DNA of 64,000 nucleotides from Capronia americana (Eukaryota; Ascomycota; Eurotiomycetes; Chaetothyriales; Herpotrichiellaceae), in NCBI GenBank assembly GCA_016110215.1, contig JADWQD010000004.1, positions 1,736,001-1,800,000 of the forward strand, written 5' to 3'. Of this stretch, positions 1 to 11,757 are shown piece by piece. Below the pieces are notes generated by a model that saw only the letters and a program-made list of their open reading frames with translations, had not been told where the DNA came from and did no database searches. Within the stretch, counting starts at the first letter, position 1, and each line of letters begins with the position of its first letter. The translations under genes were made by a program, and so were the position numbers.

Positions 1-603
1 TTTAACTAAAGGATGGGTGGCGGGCACAGAGTGAAGCAAGGAAACCCGAAGAATTCCTGGTGGTGGAAAAAAGCGAGAGTGGAAGAGAAACGGGCGAGGC
101 AGTGGGGGACGGCCTGTTTAAGTGGTGCGAGCGAGCCGGGAGAGAGCCGCTGGATCAACCCACTGGGCAGGGAGAAAAGCAGCCGCAGCTTCGATCACCT
201 CTCCTCTTTTCTCCCCTCGCGCGCCGCTGAGGGTGGCCGGGATGCTCTGTGTGCTCCCTGCGAATGTTCGTTTCGGTGTGCTGCAAGCTCCACTGTCACT
301 GCCTGTATTAGGCGCTAAGCGTGCCTTCAAGCTTTCTATTGGGCGTGCCTGCTTGAATCTCCTGCACAGTCCCGGCTCCAAGCTCTCTAAAGTTCAGTTT
401 CATTCGCCTCTGAGTCAAAGAGTTCACCTATTCTTGCAGCAACTCGTGGGTTGTTTACACCAAACCCTGCTCTTCCTGCAACCCAAAAGCAGCCTAGTTA
501 GGCTCGTTCGTACTTGGTGTCCTCAACCCGGGCCTCTTTCACTGCCGATTAGAGGCCATCCTGATCCGATCTGCTTATGCGACTGAGTTGAAGGGGAACT
601 TTT

Positions 604-615
604 GGGGGGGGGGGG
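604..615. repeat. Homopolymer run of 12 G
   Basis: Twelve consecutive G residues in gene-free DNA. Likely length-variable and prone to sequencing error. Confidence 0.9.
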
Positions 616-1934
616 AGCACGCGATTTTCAGACACTGCATGTCAAACGTCCCCCAAAGCCTTACCCTGCCGTGCCTGCCACTCTGCGAACCTTTTGCGGC
701 GCCCGAGTAGCCTAGCTGAGGACAGTCTGACAACTTCATATCGTCGCTTATTCTTTCGTCAATCCGCCGCTTTCCGCGTGTTGGTAGAGCTTCTATGGGT
801 TGCTGACCAGCTTGGTATGTTTCGCTGCATGTGAACAGACGTTGCTCTACAGTACTTCAGGCTCCTCAAGAAGAAAAGTCGCAGTTGACAGGTACACAAG
901 CAGCGACCATTCGCGCATGAATGGGCTTGAGGGGTGCCTCTAAATCCGGGCGGGTGGTTGGGAGGGAATTGATCGGAGATCACAACAGAGCAAAGCAACA
1001 GTCAGACCACCCTCCAACTTCGCGCTCGATCATCGATGCCCCACGAGCAGTTGCATAAGCGCTTCTAGGCGGCCACCCACCCAAGCAAATTGTGGTTGTC
1101 AGACTGACCTCCAGGTGGTGCCTCCTACTATGTCCGGTTGCATGCCCTAGGCAATAGTAGAACACCTGGCGAGGTTGCTGATGACGGTCACCATCGTGTC
1201 CCCGTTTCGACCCCCAATTCTAAGGCCCTTCCGACAAATCAGCGCCCAGTCGCCGTTGTGATCTCCAATCTGGGCCTACCAGGCACTTCACTCGTTCACC
1301 TCCGGCTTGTAGCTGGAGCCGCCGAGGCAGGAAGCCAGTTGTGCCTATTGTTTTGCGACCCTCAATCTCACTGTGTCGGCGACTTTCACGGGTGCTCGTA
1401 TCGTTCTTCGCCAGCGCCCACAGAGTCGCTAGCCACACGCTCGGGTTCACGTTATGGCAACACATCCGATCTTCTCGCTGGTGCCCAGTTTCCCTTTGTC
1501 GTCCACCTCTGTTCGCCATCCCATCGTGAATTGTTAGGCGCCTAAGACTCTCTAGATACATCTCGGACTACTCACAGCAATCTTGGAGCACCAAGCATCC
1601 GATCGTCTCAGGCAACCTTATCTCCCCCTCCCAGCTACATACTTCGTCCGCGCGCAATTGACTCTGCTCTCACCGCGACCTGCGGAGGTTCGATTCTTAA
1701 CGAACAGCAGCCATTATCCGCATGGTACCGAGTAGGTCCTCTTCATTAAGGCATGGTCTTCTCGCGGTACCTGCATTAGCGATCGGGCTTCATGCTTAAC
1801 CCCTTGATCACTGACCAGTCCATGGCATGGTCATTCTTGAACCCGGGCATCCCTCCTATGGGTCATAACACAACGAAAAAGCAGCTTTGCACCGATTGCC
1901 TCGACTTCGTACGCCTACCGTTTCGTCCTCCCAC

Positions 1935-1970
1935 CCTCATCTCCCACCTCATCTCCCACCTCATCTCCCG
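1935..1970. repeat. Three tandem copies of a 12-bp unit
   Basis: The unit CCTCATCTCCCA occurs three times head to tail, the last copy ending in G. It is a pyrimidine-rich minisatellite in gene-free DNA with no coding role seen. Confidence 0.85.
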
Positions 1971-3989
1971 ACAACCTCCGCTCTACCATTGCACTCTAAC
2001 TTCTCAATACTTGCACTTGACACGAACTGATCGTGCTTAACTTCCCCTCGAGCAGGCATTGAGCTCTTATTCGTATCATTCGCTCGCAGATCTTACAGAA
2101 TGCTTACAATCACAATTAACTCCTGCCAGTGAATCCTCAATCATCCGCTGCATCTCTCTTGGACTGTCATAGCACGGCCTCAGCACCAGTTTTTGCGTGC
2201 ATACTTGGATAACGAGAGCTCGCCGATGTGTATATCCCAAACTCCGCGTGTCTGCTGGCATTATTGGCGGGTTTTCAGTCTATGTAAGCGGCCATGGGTG
2301 ACGAGGCTCAATCTAACCCCGCGCAAGGCTGAAAATCCTAGCTATCATTGACCCGGCGTGCGCGGACATCTCATTCAGAGACACGTCTCTCCCGGAAACA
2401 ACAATCTGTAGAACTTCTCAAGGCACCATTGTCGTTGTACATATTTCGACGGCCTCAGCCTTAGTCGTGACCTCATAAAAAGTTTATGTAATTACCCTCT
2501 TCTCGATTCCGAATCTCTAAACAGCATCACGTCGAGGACGAAGAGTCCGTGGACCAGCAAGTGTCGTCAGCGAGAGTATTCCAGTGTAGCACGGTATGTA
2601 GCTGCCGACCAGGAGATCTTGCCGTTGGTCTCCTCCCTGAACCACATGCCAGATCAAGGTTCGCTCTTAGTCCCTCGACATTCATCGCAACACTATTCAT
2701 TGTGAGGCAAGAGTGAGTGAAACCAGACATGAATACCCTCTACCTGTCCAGAAGGGGTCTCCGGAAATGCTGTACCAGTCAATTGTTGGTCCGCTGTTTT
2801 ACATCAACTCAACATAGTCTGCCCTGGTGGCGGCAAAGCCAGGAACGTGATTCAGTTCGAGGAGGTGATCTCAGCAAGGCCAGCTGCCCGGGCGTTCATT
2901 GTGGAATACGCAGCACCATCTGACCAGTTTCTGCGGCGCCAACTGATCAGAAGGACGCAGACACCACCGCGGCTCCAGGAAGGCGCAGAAAGCAACCAAA
3001 TGAAGGGGAAAAGACGCGGCAGGGGATGATCGCGCAAGAGATACGCGAGAACATCCTGCCTGTCATTTCCTTTTCAAGCGTCATTTTCAACCCGTGTTGA
3101 GGAGGCGTCTGGTAGGTATGTCCGGACGTATTCGACTCGCCGGCAGGTCTCTCGTTCCGTGGCAACCGTTCCGCCGCCGCAGTCATTCAGGATCGCAGCA
3201 CTCGAAGAAGGGAATGCGTCCGCAGACAGACCTCCTCAATGAAGGTCGTCCCGACTATTGCAGTGGTATGTGGACATGATGGTGGACGCTACAGGCTTCT
3301 TAATCTGAGTTACTGTGAGCCCGATTACTGCAAGTCAGTTAGTCGTGAGCATTTGCGGGTGTTGGACAGAGACGGGATGGGGATGGGGATGTGTTTAGGT
3401 TGATGTGTAAAGAGAATCTCTCGACATACAATATTGGCGATAGCAGTCGACTACAGGTCCTTATGATCGCTGACCGGTAAGTGCAGTTCTGGCATTATGA
3501 GGTAAGGGATCAAGGCGATGTAAGAGTGAGTCGAAGGGAGGAGGCTGAAGAAAGGTTGACGACCGCATAAAAGCAAGACTATGCCATCGTATCATTGTGA
3601 GGTTTGGAGAGCAGCCGTCAAATTATTCCGATTGAATTGAGAATGGCAAGCTACCCAACGTGTATTTGCATGTGAACCACATGAAGGCAAAGAAAGAAAT
3701 CACCGCCCTGGATCGTCCGGCCCTCATTGTACGAGCTGGATCCAGCTCTTTTTCTGCCGCGAGGCCGTTGCTTGTATAGGGGGAGCGGAAACATCAGCCT
3801 TGTCCAAACACCTTGCTCCCGCAGTGTCCGAATCCGTCGTCAACTTCATGTCTTTCTCATCAAGTCATTCAGTGCTTCCGAGATCATGCACTTTGTGCCT
3901 CTCGGTCAATTCGCGGCGTTGCCTGCATGTAGATGTCCGCCAATATCTCGGTTTCGTTCATGCAGTCTGCCTCTGTTATATCGTCGGCC

Positions 3990-5654
3990 TCAAACCATGG
4001 CCGGAACACTCCCGCGCAAAGGATGAGTCCGTTGACGTTCTATCGGACTCATGGTATCCGTCGACGTCGGGTACTTTCTCCCTGACACGCCCGTCACTGT
4101 CGCGATTCTTGGAGGAGCCTGGACTTGCCGTCTTTGTGCATTGCCTCTCTCCCAATCTGAGGATCGGTGCCTGTGATCACTTCCGCTACTACTTTCTCTC
4201 GTTAGTGGCTCGAAGCTTTGCTGGTCTGGATAGCGTATGGATGGTGCGCGCGGATCCAGCTGTGCCTGTGAAGGTGTCCCAGGTGTTGAACTTGGCGTTT
4301 CGTTGTCCCAATTCGGATCACGCCATTGTGGAGCTGCACCAGGCCCGCGATAAGGTGGTGCTTGGGGTTTGGGTGCAGATTTGATCGCAGGCGGTGGGTA
4401 GTACTCAGGCCGTAACGGCTGTGTTGGCCGCGTTCGAGGGCCGGGTGAACGGTAACCTGCATCTGAGGAATGACGCCGTTTGTGTGACGGCCGCATGAAC
4501 GAGGGCGGCCAGAGGGAAGAACGACGACTCTTTCTATCTTCGTCGGATCGGCGATGGTGCCGGCCCGCCTGCGAGGCCTCTGAGCTCCCTTCGCTGCCAG
4601 TGTCTTCATCCACCGTCGACGGAGTGCGGGCGGGAGAGCGGTATGCCATGCTGTACGCAGATGGTGGCCGTCGGCCGGATGACTCTGGCGGAGCAGTCTC
4701 GTGTCTGCGACTCGATGGACTGCCTGTTGAAGGCTTGTGATGGTCGGACGGTCCGGTAGTGGTTCGAGATCGTTGACGCGTTGGTGGTTTGGGCGATGAT
4801 CTCTGAGCGGAGTGACTCCGAGCCTTCCTGATCTCCTGCTGACTACGTGGATCCCAATGCGACCCTCTATCACCAGACGGGGAAGGGAAGTCGGGGACAC
4901 TACTTCGTCTACGATACATCGCTGCCAATTGATCATCGTCGCGAGAGCTGCTTCGCGAGGGTCTTGCTGGCCGCCCAACTTGAGATCCGGAGAAATAGCC
5001 ATCTCGTGGGTCGTAAGGTTCAGGATGAGGAGACTGATAAGGGGAATTCTTGATACGGCGCAGGTTGTAGTTTTGCTGGTTCAGCTTGCCGGTCACCATT
5101 CTGTACCATTTCTCCATGGCTTCGTCCGGTCTGTCAGGAAACATCTCATTGGGGATGTATGCGGGATAGGTGCCGCCGTTTGGCGTAGGCACGTTCCAGA
5201 GCTGTACCGCCTTCTGCACAAATCCCACGTTTTCCTCCGGACATAGTAGAAGTTGGATAGTTTGCCATCGAGCGAAGCCGATTGGGGTTAGACACGGAAT
5301 TCGAGGGGTCTCGAACGGACTGAGGGTGGGTTGTAGGGAGTGGTAGCAGCCGAGGGTCTGGAACATGAAGGAGAGGGCATGGTCGGAGGACTTGAGGAAG
5401 AGAGAGTCGTAGTTGCCGCCAACGGCTCGATAGAAAGCGGCGAGACGTGAGGGTGTCAATTCGCTGTTAGGTCCTGGTTCGAGTGTCGCCTGGGATGCCT
5501 GTTAGTGGAATTCGGGAGGCGCATATCTTGCTGGTCGACTTACAATGACTTTTGCGATTCCCACGCATAACTGTTCGAATTGAGGCGTAGCGCTCTTGTC
5601 TGGATTGATCAAATACCTCCAGAAGCCAGGAGCAGCCTGCTTGGGATCCATCAT
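3990..5654 (-). CDS. DUF7514-family protein with Ser/Arg-rich tail
   Basis: Two exons: 5654..5544 and 5489..3990, with a 54-nt intron (donor GTAAGT, branch CTAAC, acceptor CCCAG), giving 536 aa. The first ~160 residues match the fungal DUF7514 domain: FWRYLINPDKSATPQFEQL, then LTPSRLAAFYRAVGGNYDSL, then GFARWQTI and EKWYRMVTGKL. The remainder is low-complexity, rich in Ser, Arg, Pro and His, and looks disordered. I chose the first of two adjacent ATGs (MMDPK); the frame stays open upstream, so the start is not certain. Function is unknown in the family; no catalytic motif is visible. It diverges from the F-box-like gene across about 1.5 kb holding a MITE-like element. Confidence 0.82.
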
Positions 5655-6818
5655 CTTCGGGAGGAACGTCTGGTGCTGCGGACTCTCACAGCATGTGTTT
5701 TTTTGCTTTCGATGCCGCCTTCCGTCGCTCTCATCGTCGGGCCGCCCAACGCAGTCGTGCGCGGGAACAGAGGTAGGAATGAGGGACAAAAGGTGCGGTG
5801 AAAAGAAGGAAGTTCGTGGGATGTCAGGTGAAGATACGAGCTGATCGCCGCAGATCGCAAGAGCACAAGGTGCAATCCGAATGCCTCAGGAAGATGTGGG
5901 GTGTATGGCAAGGAGGCAGAGGTCAGAAGTCAATGGTCAACGAGGTGAGTCCGAAGGTGATGTGACTGATCCAACAGGACCAGATGGTCATGGGAGACTC
6001 ATGCAAGCTGCCCGTGTGCTTCACCGCTTGACTGTGCCACAATTCAAGATGTCACCCCGCAATATTCTCGTGCCTCTTGCAAGCTGCCGACCTCTTGGTA
6101 CCACTAGCAAGTCCAGGGAACTCGCCCATCTGCAGGGTAATTCCTTATTGTTTCCCGTCATTGTGCAGATGATTGTCGCTGCCTTCCAGGCATTCACCCG
6201 CAGCAACCATCTGACTGGTGGATTTCTTACTTAATCCTACGAATGGATTTCTCACATCGGGACATTTCTCCAAAAGCATTTTGGCCCACAGCCGCCTCCA
6301 TTGGCGAGATAGCGCAAGTACACAGTGCTGAGTGCAGTAGCCTAGACCTAGCCTCAGGCTCCTACAGTACTTAGACCCATCCCATTATTCCAATATCTGT
6401 TGTACCTGTTCCACTTGGCACGCATTCACGGCGCGCGGGTAGCACGGCGCACACAATCTTGGGGCAAAAAGGCCCAGATGGAGCAGCAAACGGTTGATGC
6501 CCAAGGCACACAGCATCTTGGCCTAACTTAGAGGCGCGCCGCACCGCCACCATTCTGTCAGAGTGACTTTTATTGCCTTGTGCCGCTTGACTTTCGGGAG
6601 AAGCCGGTCGAAGTCAAAACAGCACTTTCCTGACTCGCTCGGCCATTAAAGGCTGGAGACATACATGCGTCACCATCTAACTGCTCAAACAGAGTTACAA
6701 TGCTTTGTATTCACTTAATCAGACCCCCAAGGATCATCTAGCACTAGATCTGTCCAAGACCCAAGATAGGCTAGATCTTAGTGGGAGATGCTCTGTTGCA
6801 CAGCTCACGAAATCCCGA
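5655..6818. other. Intergenic, DUF7514 gene side
   Basis: Presumed 5' region of the DUF7514 gene. Only short unsupported frames. From about 6640 onward the DNA becomes AT-rich, leading into the MITE-like element. Confidence 0.5.
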
Positions 6819-7081
6819 AGCCGGGTGATAAAATAAGTGGCTCACTAAAATAATGACAAGTAGAGATCTAGGTTCTTCTTCGCTGTTGCTCAAAAATTTT
6901 GGTGCGAGCTGTTATATAGAATTGCAGAAGTATATTCTAGGCTCTGTACACTACTCTTATATACCAATACTATATAGCATCATCTCAGAAAGATTGGTTG
7001 AAAAGTGGCATTGAAGTATATTCTATCTGGTGGTGATCTGGTCTGACCACGAAAGTGTGCCACTTATTTTGTCATCTGGCT
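6819..7081. mobile_element. MITE-like element, 263 bp, 28-bp imperfect TIRs
   Basis: The sequence at 6819-6846 (AGCC.G.TGA.AAAATAAG core) and the reverse complement of 7054-7081 agree at 24 of 28 positions, including an uninterrupted AAAATAAGTGGC core. The interior is AT-rich, has no ORF, and carries AGTATATTCT twice (about 6929 and 7015). Small size, terminal inverted repeats and no transposase fit a non-autonomous DNA transposon (MITE). No convincing target-site duplication was found, so the superfamily is open and the exact ends may be a few bases off. It ends about 108 bp upstream of the F-box-like start codon. Confidence 0.7.
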
Positions 7082-7188
7082 CGCCTGGTCCATAGTCTCT
7101 ATGCTCCACTGTGTCGATATGTTTCAACTTGAATTCGGCCAAACTGTATCAAACCTGTCGTCGTTCCCGAACTTGATACTTCTTCGAC

Positions 7189-8073
7189 ATGGTTAGCTTC
7201 CTCGATTTTCCGCTCGAGCTTCGGCAACAGATCTATGACTTGGTCCTGTCGGTCCAACAACTCAAAGTTCAGCACATTTCAGACCCGGCATGGTCAGAGA
7301 CTGAGAAGCCAGCAGGGGTCCCAAGCCTCTTCTTGGTCAACAAAGCAGTGTCCGAGGAAGCTGCGGCCTCCTTTTATTCGCGCGCTGTTCTTAACATAGC
7401 CCCTTTGCGCCCGCCAGTGTATCTGTTTGACTCCTTGAACAGCAACGGCCCGAAGCACAATCTGGCCTTTGGGCTAGACATTTTGTTTGCAGCGTGCCCG
7501 GATCGCCATCTGCAGCGGATCAAAATCGCGCGCGTCTTCAGCGGCCAACGCGACGCTATCAATGCCGAGGCATACGAGGCTCTTCTTCGCTGGCTCACGG
7601 ACAACACAGCGGTACGAGAAATCCACTTGTCTCGTCGTTTAATGACAAGGTTGCGGAAGGCGAGGACTGATGTTGATGCCCTCTTTAACGTACATAATGC
7701 CGCGCCGGACCTTTCATTGCTACGGACTATACATGTATATAGTCATGGCCCTCGATCAGCCTGGGAACTCACGCGCATGGTCGAGATCAAACATGCCTTG
7801 AGAGGTGCCAGGATGCCTAAATTGCAAGCCTACGTCCTTAAGGCAGGAGGACTGTACGACGCCCTTCTAGATCCGCGATGGGACCTTCGAAGGAATTCCA
7901 CTGCCGAGGAAGTTGAGGCGCTGCACAAAACCATCTCGGCTTGGCTGGATAGTCTGTTGGCCGCGGACGACGTCTATAAACAAGCGGAGTTGGATCGCCC
8001 TCAAATCGGAGTTCGGTCCGGTTTGTACCAGATATGCTTCGTCTTCGGTCGCCGGCGACCAGACGACGATTGA
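7189..8073 (+). CDS. F-box-like protein of the fungal LPLELRxxIY family
   Basis: Single exon, 294 aa. The N-terminus FLDFPLELRQQIYDLVL followed by a short spacer and SLFLVNKAVSEEAAASFYSR is the standard start of the large fungal family annotated as F-box or F-box-like. In such proteins this segment could contact a Skp1-type adaptor of an SCF ubiquitin ligase, but the degenerate form here is often not shown to bind. The rest is a helical, weakly conserved body without recognisable repeats. Its stop lies only 23 bp from the stop of the convergent hydrolase gene, so the 3' UTRs must overlap. A MITE-like element sits just upstream. Confidence 0.8.
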   Translation: MVSFLDFPLELRQQIYDLVLSVQQLKVQHISDPAWSETEKPAGVPSLFLVNKAVSEEAAASFYSRAVLNIAPLRPPVYLFDSLNSNGPKHNLAFGLDILFAACPDRHLQRIKIARVFSGQRDAINAEAYEALLRWLTDNTAVREIHLSRRLMTRLRKARTDVDALFNVHNAAPDLSLLRTIHVYSHGPRSAWELTRMVEIKHALRGARMPKLQAYVLKAGGLYDALLDPRWDLRRNSTAEEVEALHKTISAWLDSLLAADDVYKQAELDRPQIGVRSGLYQICFVFGRRRPDDD

Positions 8074-8096
8074 GGACTTTCGACCCTTGTTCGCAC

Positions 8097-9250
8097 CTAG
8101 AGTGACCGAACAAACTCCACAATATGGTTTTGTCCTTGGCTTTTTACCATGACCTCTGTGTGTAAGGCTCCTGGTACCTTTCTCCGCTCGACTTTCAGTT
8201 GCTCCTCAATACACACTCCTTCTAAGGTCTCTGCTTGCCCTGGAGGCACGATTTCGTCATTGCCTGCTTCCAGAATCAACACCTTCAAACTTGGTTTGCT
8301 CTGTCCGACTCGATGTAGTGCCGTCCTGGTATCCCATGTCGACCGCAAAAAAGGCGTCAAATACCGGTAAGGGAGGAACCTCTGCGGATACAGAGCAACA
8401 AGCATACTCTTCAGGTCAATGAACGGAGTCTCAAGAATCAGACCGGCGAACCGCCCAAGGTTGTCCGGACTGTTTCTCAAAAGATTGGCCAGGCCCACGG
8501 ATGCAACGCCCGCGCCGATAGACTGTCCCCACACAACAATCTTGGTTCGCCCACGATCGTACCGTCCTTGGACCCACGTCAAAGCGGCCTCAGCGTCGAG
8601 CTCGATTCCAGTTTGGGAAGCACTGCCCTTGGATTTCCAGTATCCGCGATAAGACAACGCGACAATCGTGTACTTGCGGCCACCTGAGTTCTCTCTAGCC
8701 AGCCTCTTCAGTATGTTGGAGAGATATGGAAGTCGAGGGGGCAGTGAGGAAGCATTCCTGGCCGCAATCAGAAAAGAAACGGACAACGTCAAGGTGGATT
8801 GCTTGCTCACCCTTGGAAATATACGACAACTACTTGCTCGGCCTCGTCAGAATCGCCTGAAGCGATGATTGATCCTTCCAAAAGCTTCAATGCGGTACCA
8901 TCAGCCGCCTTCAGATCCTTCTCAGCCCACACCACAGGTCTGCACTGGGCCTCATAATCGCCAACTCGTTCTGATCTCGAGAACGGCGGGACTGAAGGCA
9001 TGTAGATGATCTTGTTTTGAAAAACAACCATCATCAAGCATTTATACGTCCATAGTGTTACAAGCAGCCCTCCAAATACTGCAGGCGGCACCAGAAGAGC
9101 CGGAATTGACCCAAGTCCAAAGCTGCGTTTTTGGACCACCAGACATTGATGGCTTTGTCTGTCATGGCATCTTTTCGACCACAGCTGGGTATGCAAAACT
9201 CGGACCGACTTGTGTGACAGCGGCGGCCGCCATATTCGAGTACATCGCAT
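8097..9250 (-). CDS. Membrane-anchored alpha/beta hydrolase (BEM46/ABHD-type)
   Basis: Two exons: 9250..8811 and 8757..8097, with a 53-nt intron (GTGAGC...GGCCAG), giving 366 aa. The nucleophile elbow GQSIGAG puts Ser at ~226; Asp ~314 lies in AGNDEIVP and His ~346 in GALHTEV, completing a hydrolase triad. An earlier ALSYRGYWKSKG segment matches the oxyanion region of BEM46/ABHD13-like proteins. The N-terminus is basic, then has one hydrophobic helix (IPALLVPPAVFGGLLVTLW), suggesting membrane anchoring, possibly mitochondrial or ER. Homologues usually begin nearer that helix, so the first ~50 residues and the start at 9250 are uncertain. Substrate unknown. Convergent with the F-box-like gene, divergent from the SRA gene. 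Confidence 0.85.
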
Positions 9251-10204
9251 CGCATTAATGCTACGGCTTCAAGCATGTCGAGAATCGGAAATGGACACAC
9301 CTCTGACGTCCCAGCAAATGGCCTGTGCCGAGACGCTAACCCGAACAGGTGTCGGGTGCATATGCCTGGATTATTCTTTCAGAGCCTCTTCACCTTACGC
9401 TCAGCCTTGTGCCAGAGATTTAACACTCAGCATTTGTGCTTCTTGTTAGCATGGCCAACGGGAAATTCATCATACCATGGCCTGCTATGGATATGTTGCA
9501 GCTTACCTGGCCACTACTACCAAGTTTAAGGCGACATCCGCAGGACCTGTTAATACTTACCCCTTTCCACAAGTTCTCGACGGTAATGACTGCATCTTCT
9601 CAAAAGCCGCAGAAGTCTGCCATAGACACTGATGCCTTCGACAAAACCTTGTCTTGGCCTTTCACTATCTCGTCCACAGAGGGGCATTGTGCGATCGAGG
9701 ACCGATGACATGTGGTCCTCTTTGAGTCGTTCTGTGTTCTTCGTCCTGGGCGACTCTTCGGGCGACCCTTCTCTTCATAACTCACTGATCGAGGACTGAT
9801 GACATGTGGTCCGCTTTGAAGCGTTCTGTGTTCTTGGTCTTGGCCGACCTTCTCTTCACAGTTCACTTCTCACCATTCACCTATGGATTATCCCTCTTCG
9901 GTTTGGCATCTCTCACTTCCATCTTGTCTCCTCGATGACCCTTTGCTTACATCTCACCAATCTTCATCTCAACTCATCTCGCCCATTGTTACCACTACTT
10001 CGACTGGTCGTTCCTTGGGTTGCGTATCCAGCCGCACCCTGCAGGCTCATCACGAGGCTAGGTTCTGCTCCATCAAACATCAGACTCAATTTCTAGCTGG
10101 ACATACTGATCTCCACCTGGTATATTTGGTCGGGCGGCAGGTACATTGACCGCTAATCCGATTCACCTCACAGCCATCTTGGATCACTGTTTACCGTGTC
10201 TATC
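9251..10204. promoter_or_regulatory. Shared divergent region, hydrolase / SRA gene
   Basis: Only weak frames are present. The region holds a two-copy 94-bp tandem duplication (9693-9867) and pyrimidine-rich stretches before the SRA start codon. It must contain the promoters of both flanking genes; I could not assign individual elements. Confidence 0.45.
9693..9867. repeat. 94-bp tandem duplication, two diverged copies
   Basis: Copy 1 spans 9693-9786 and copy 2 9787-9867. Both begin GATCGAGGAC.GATGACATGT and share TTCTGTGTTCTT and CTTCTCTTCA blocks. Copy 2 lacks about 13 bp around CGACTCTTCGGG. The duplication lies upstream of the SRA-YDG gene. Confidence 0.85.
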
Positions 10205-11757
10205 ATGCCGGCACCACACTCACGCTCCCCTTCACCAATGGACGACAGGTATTGGTCGATAGTTCCGGGAATTGCTGGCCGAGTACCCAACTGTCCCAGA
10301 GCTTATCGTCGTCGGGGCACATCCCACACGCATGGAGCCAGAGCATACGGAGCAGGTAGAGTGCCTAGTCCCCACATTAAGCGTGAGTACTCTGAAGAGT
10401 TACGAGGAGGCGAAAGTCCCCGGTACCACGAACAGAGCAGTCTATTTGTCTCGCAACGTGAGACACTTCCCGGTATGGACGCCTACAGGCGCAGCACATC
10501 CCCGCCCGAGCTCTTCATCCGACTGACCCAGTTTCTCCAGTACCCAAAGGAGTCCCTGAAGGATGTATATGCGCAATAGATCGCGAATGTCCACACAAAC
10601 ATAACACTCTCTCAGACTGTCGCCCGTTGGTGCAAGAGAATCCCGAATGGGAGAAGAGGAAGAAAGAGTTTCACGAAAGCTACTATTCAGAGTACGTCCC
10701 ACACCCCTCTTTTACTCTCTACGATCGATCAAATTCTGACTATAACAGGCTATCCGTTAATGACAACCCTCAAGAAGAGACCTTTATAGGACTGCAAGAA
10801 GCTAACACGTTTCGTAAGCGGCTTGCCACTGTGGTACACCGAACTCACCAGTCAAGGCTTTTACATGATGATTTCAAGAACATTGCGGAGTCGGTTCGGA
10901 TATGCCAGTACAATTCAGTCACTAAGGAGGTATTGATCGAGTCTCGCCTTCTTGAACGTCTTGAGACCTTTCTTAGCACAAACAACAGACCACGGCTGGA
11001 AAGCTTACAGCTTCCAGTTGAAGTCATTGAAGATCTCACTATTCTCCTCACGAAGTGGCAGGCGGGAGATTTCAGTGTGCGCGCCCGCCGAGGCTGTCGC
11101 CTCAATCACCAAACCGGCCAGTGGTCTATTGATCCTGACTGTCCGTTTCGACGCAAATCTGACTATTACGGTCACGGCCATCTTGTCAACGGGCAAGTCT
11201 GGCTCTATCGCATTGATATGGTGCGCGATGGCGCACATGGCGCGACGAGGGCTGGTATCGCAGGGACAATTGACAACGGTGCAACCAGCATCGTAGTCAG
11301 CCCTAAGGAATCTAAAGGCAACGAATACGCTGATGTCGATCGAAGGGAGTACATTGAGTACATGAGCACCGCCCTGAAACGTCAAGAAGACGACAAGAAA
11401 GCCACAAATATTAAAGACCAGGACGAACATCGCGCTGATCGCATCACCAAGAATGATAAGGCCCAAGGTCCCACCGATAATACCAAGAAACTCGTCACAT
11501 CCTACCGGACAGGCAAGCCCGTGCGCGTCTTCCGCGGGTTTCGACTACGGAAGATTGTGCCCCTGAGACCGAAAGTGGGGTTTCGTTATGACGGACTCTA
11601 CATCGTCACCAACTACGAGCTGCTCAACGAGGAAAGGCAGATATACAAGTTCTACCTCGAGAGAATGAAGGACGGGCAAGGGCCGATCAGGAACGTGTCT
11701 GCGCCGGTTCATGATCATGACGAGGGAGAGCGGAGTACGAAACGAAAGCGAGACTGA
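10205..11757 (+). CDS. SRA-YDG domain protein (modified-DNA reader)
   Basis: My model has three exons: 10205..10472, 10541..10691 and 10749..11757 (475 aa). Intron 1 has a CTGAC branch and CTCCAG acceptor; intron 2 is GTACGT...CTGACTATAACAG. The C-terminal half is an SRA-YDG domain: VRDGAHG (~298), GIAG, GATSIVVS, KPVRVFRGFR, FRYDGLYIV (~420) and FYLERMKDGQGPI. In UHRF1 and plant SUVH proteins this fold flips out and reads 5-methylcytosine; fungal relatives exist but few are characterised. There is no RING, SET or PHD domain. Residues 1-90 are Ser/Arg/Pro-rich. The loop after SIVVS replaces the usual SGGYEDD run with a charged, lengthened stretch. A basic KRKR tail could be a nuclear signal. 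Domain call firm; 5' exon less so. Confidence 0.8.

Larger units (their letters stand above)
1..3989. other. Gene-free stretch, about 4 kb
   Basis: No open frame here exceeds about 155 codons, and none has family-like composition or plausible splice partners. I see a run of 12 G at 604-615, a 12-bp unit repeated three times at 1935-1970, and a short GGGGAT repeat near 3373-3392. It may be long 5' regulatory DNA of a gene to the left, or decayed sequence. No transposon ends or RNA gene recognised. Confidence 0.6.

Noticed and set aside
1680..1705. tRNA-like B-box (GGTTCGATTC)
   Set aside because: No cloverleaf stems could be paired around it.
4202..5002. 266-codon minus-strand frame
   Set aside because: Alternative frame of the DUF7514 protein exon; Arg/His/Leu-rich with no motif.
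10565..10615. Intron-like stretch (GTATAT...CTCTCAG) in the SRA gene
   Set aside because: The reading frame runs through it with credible sequence (AIDRECPHKHNTLSDCRPLV), and a better intron at 10473-10540 explains the frame change.
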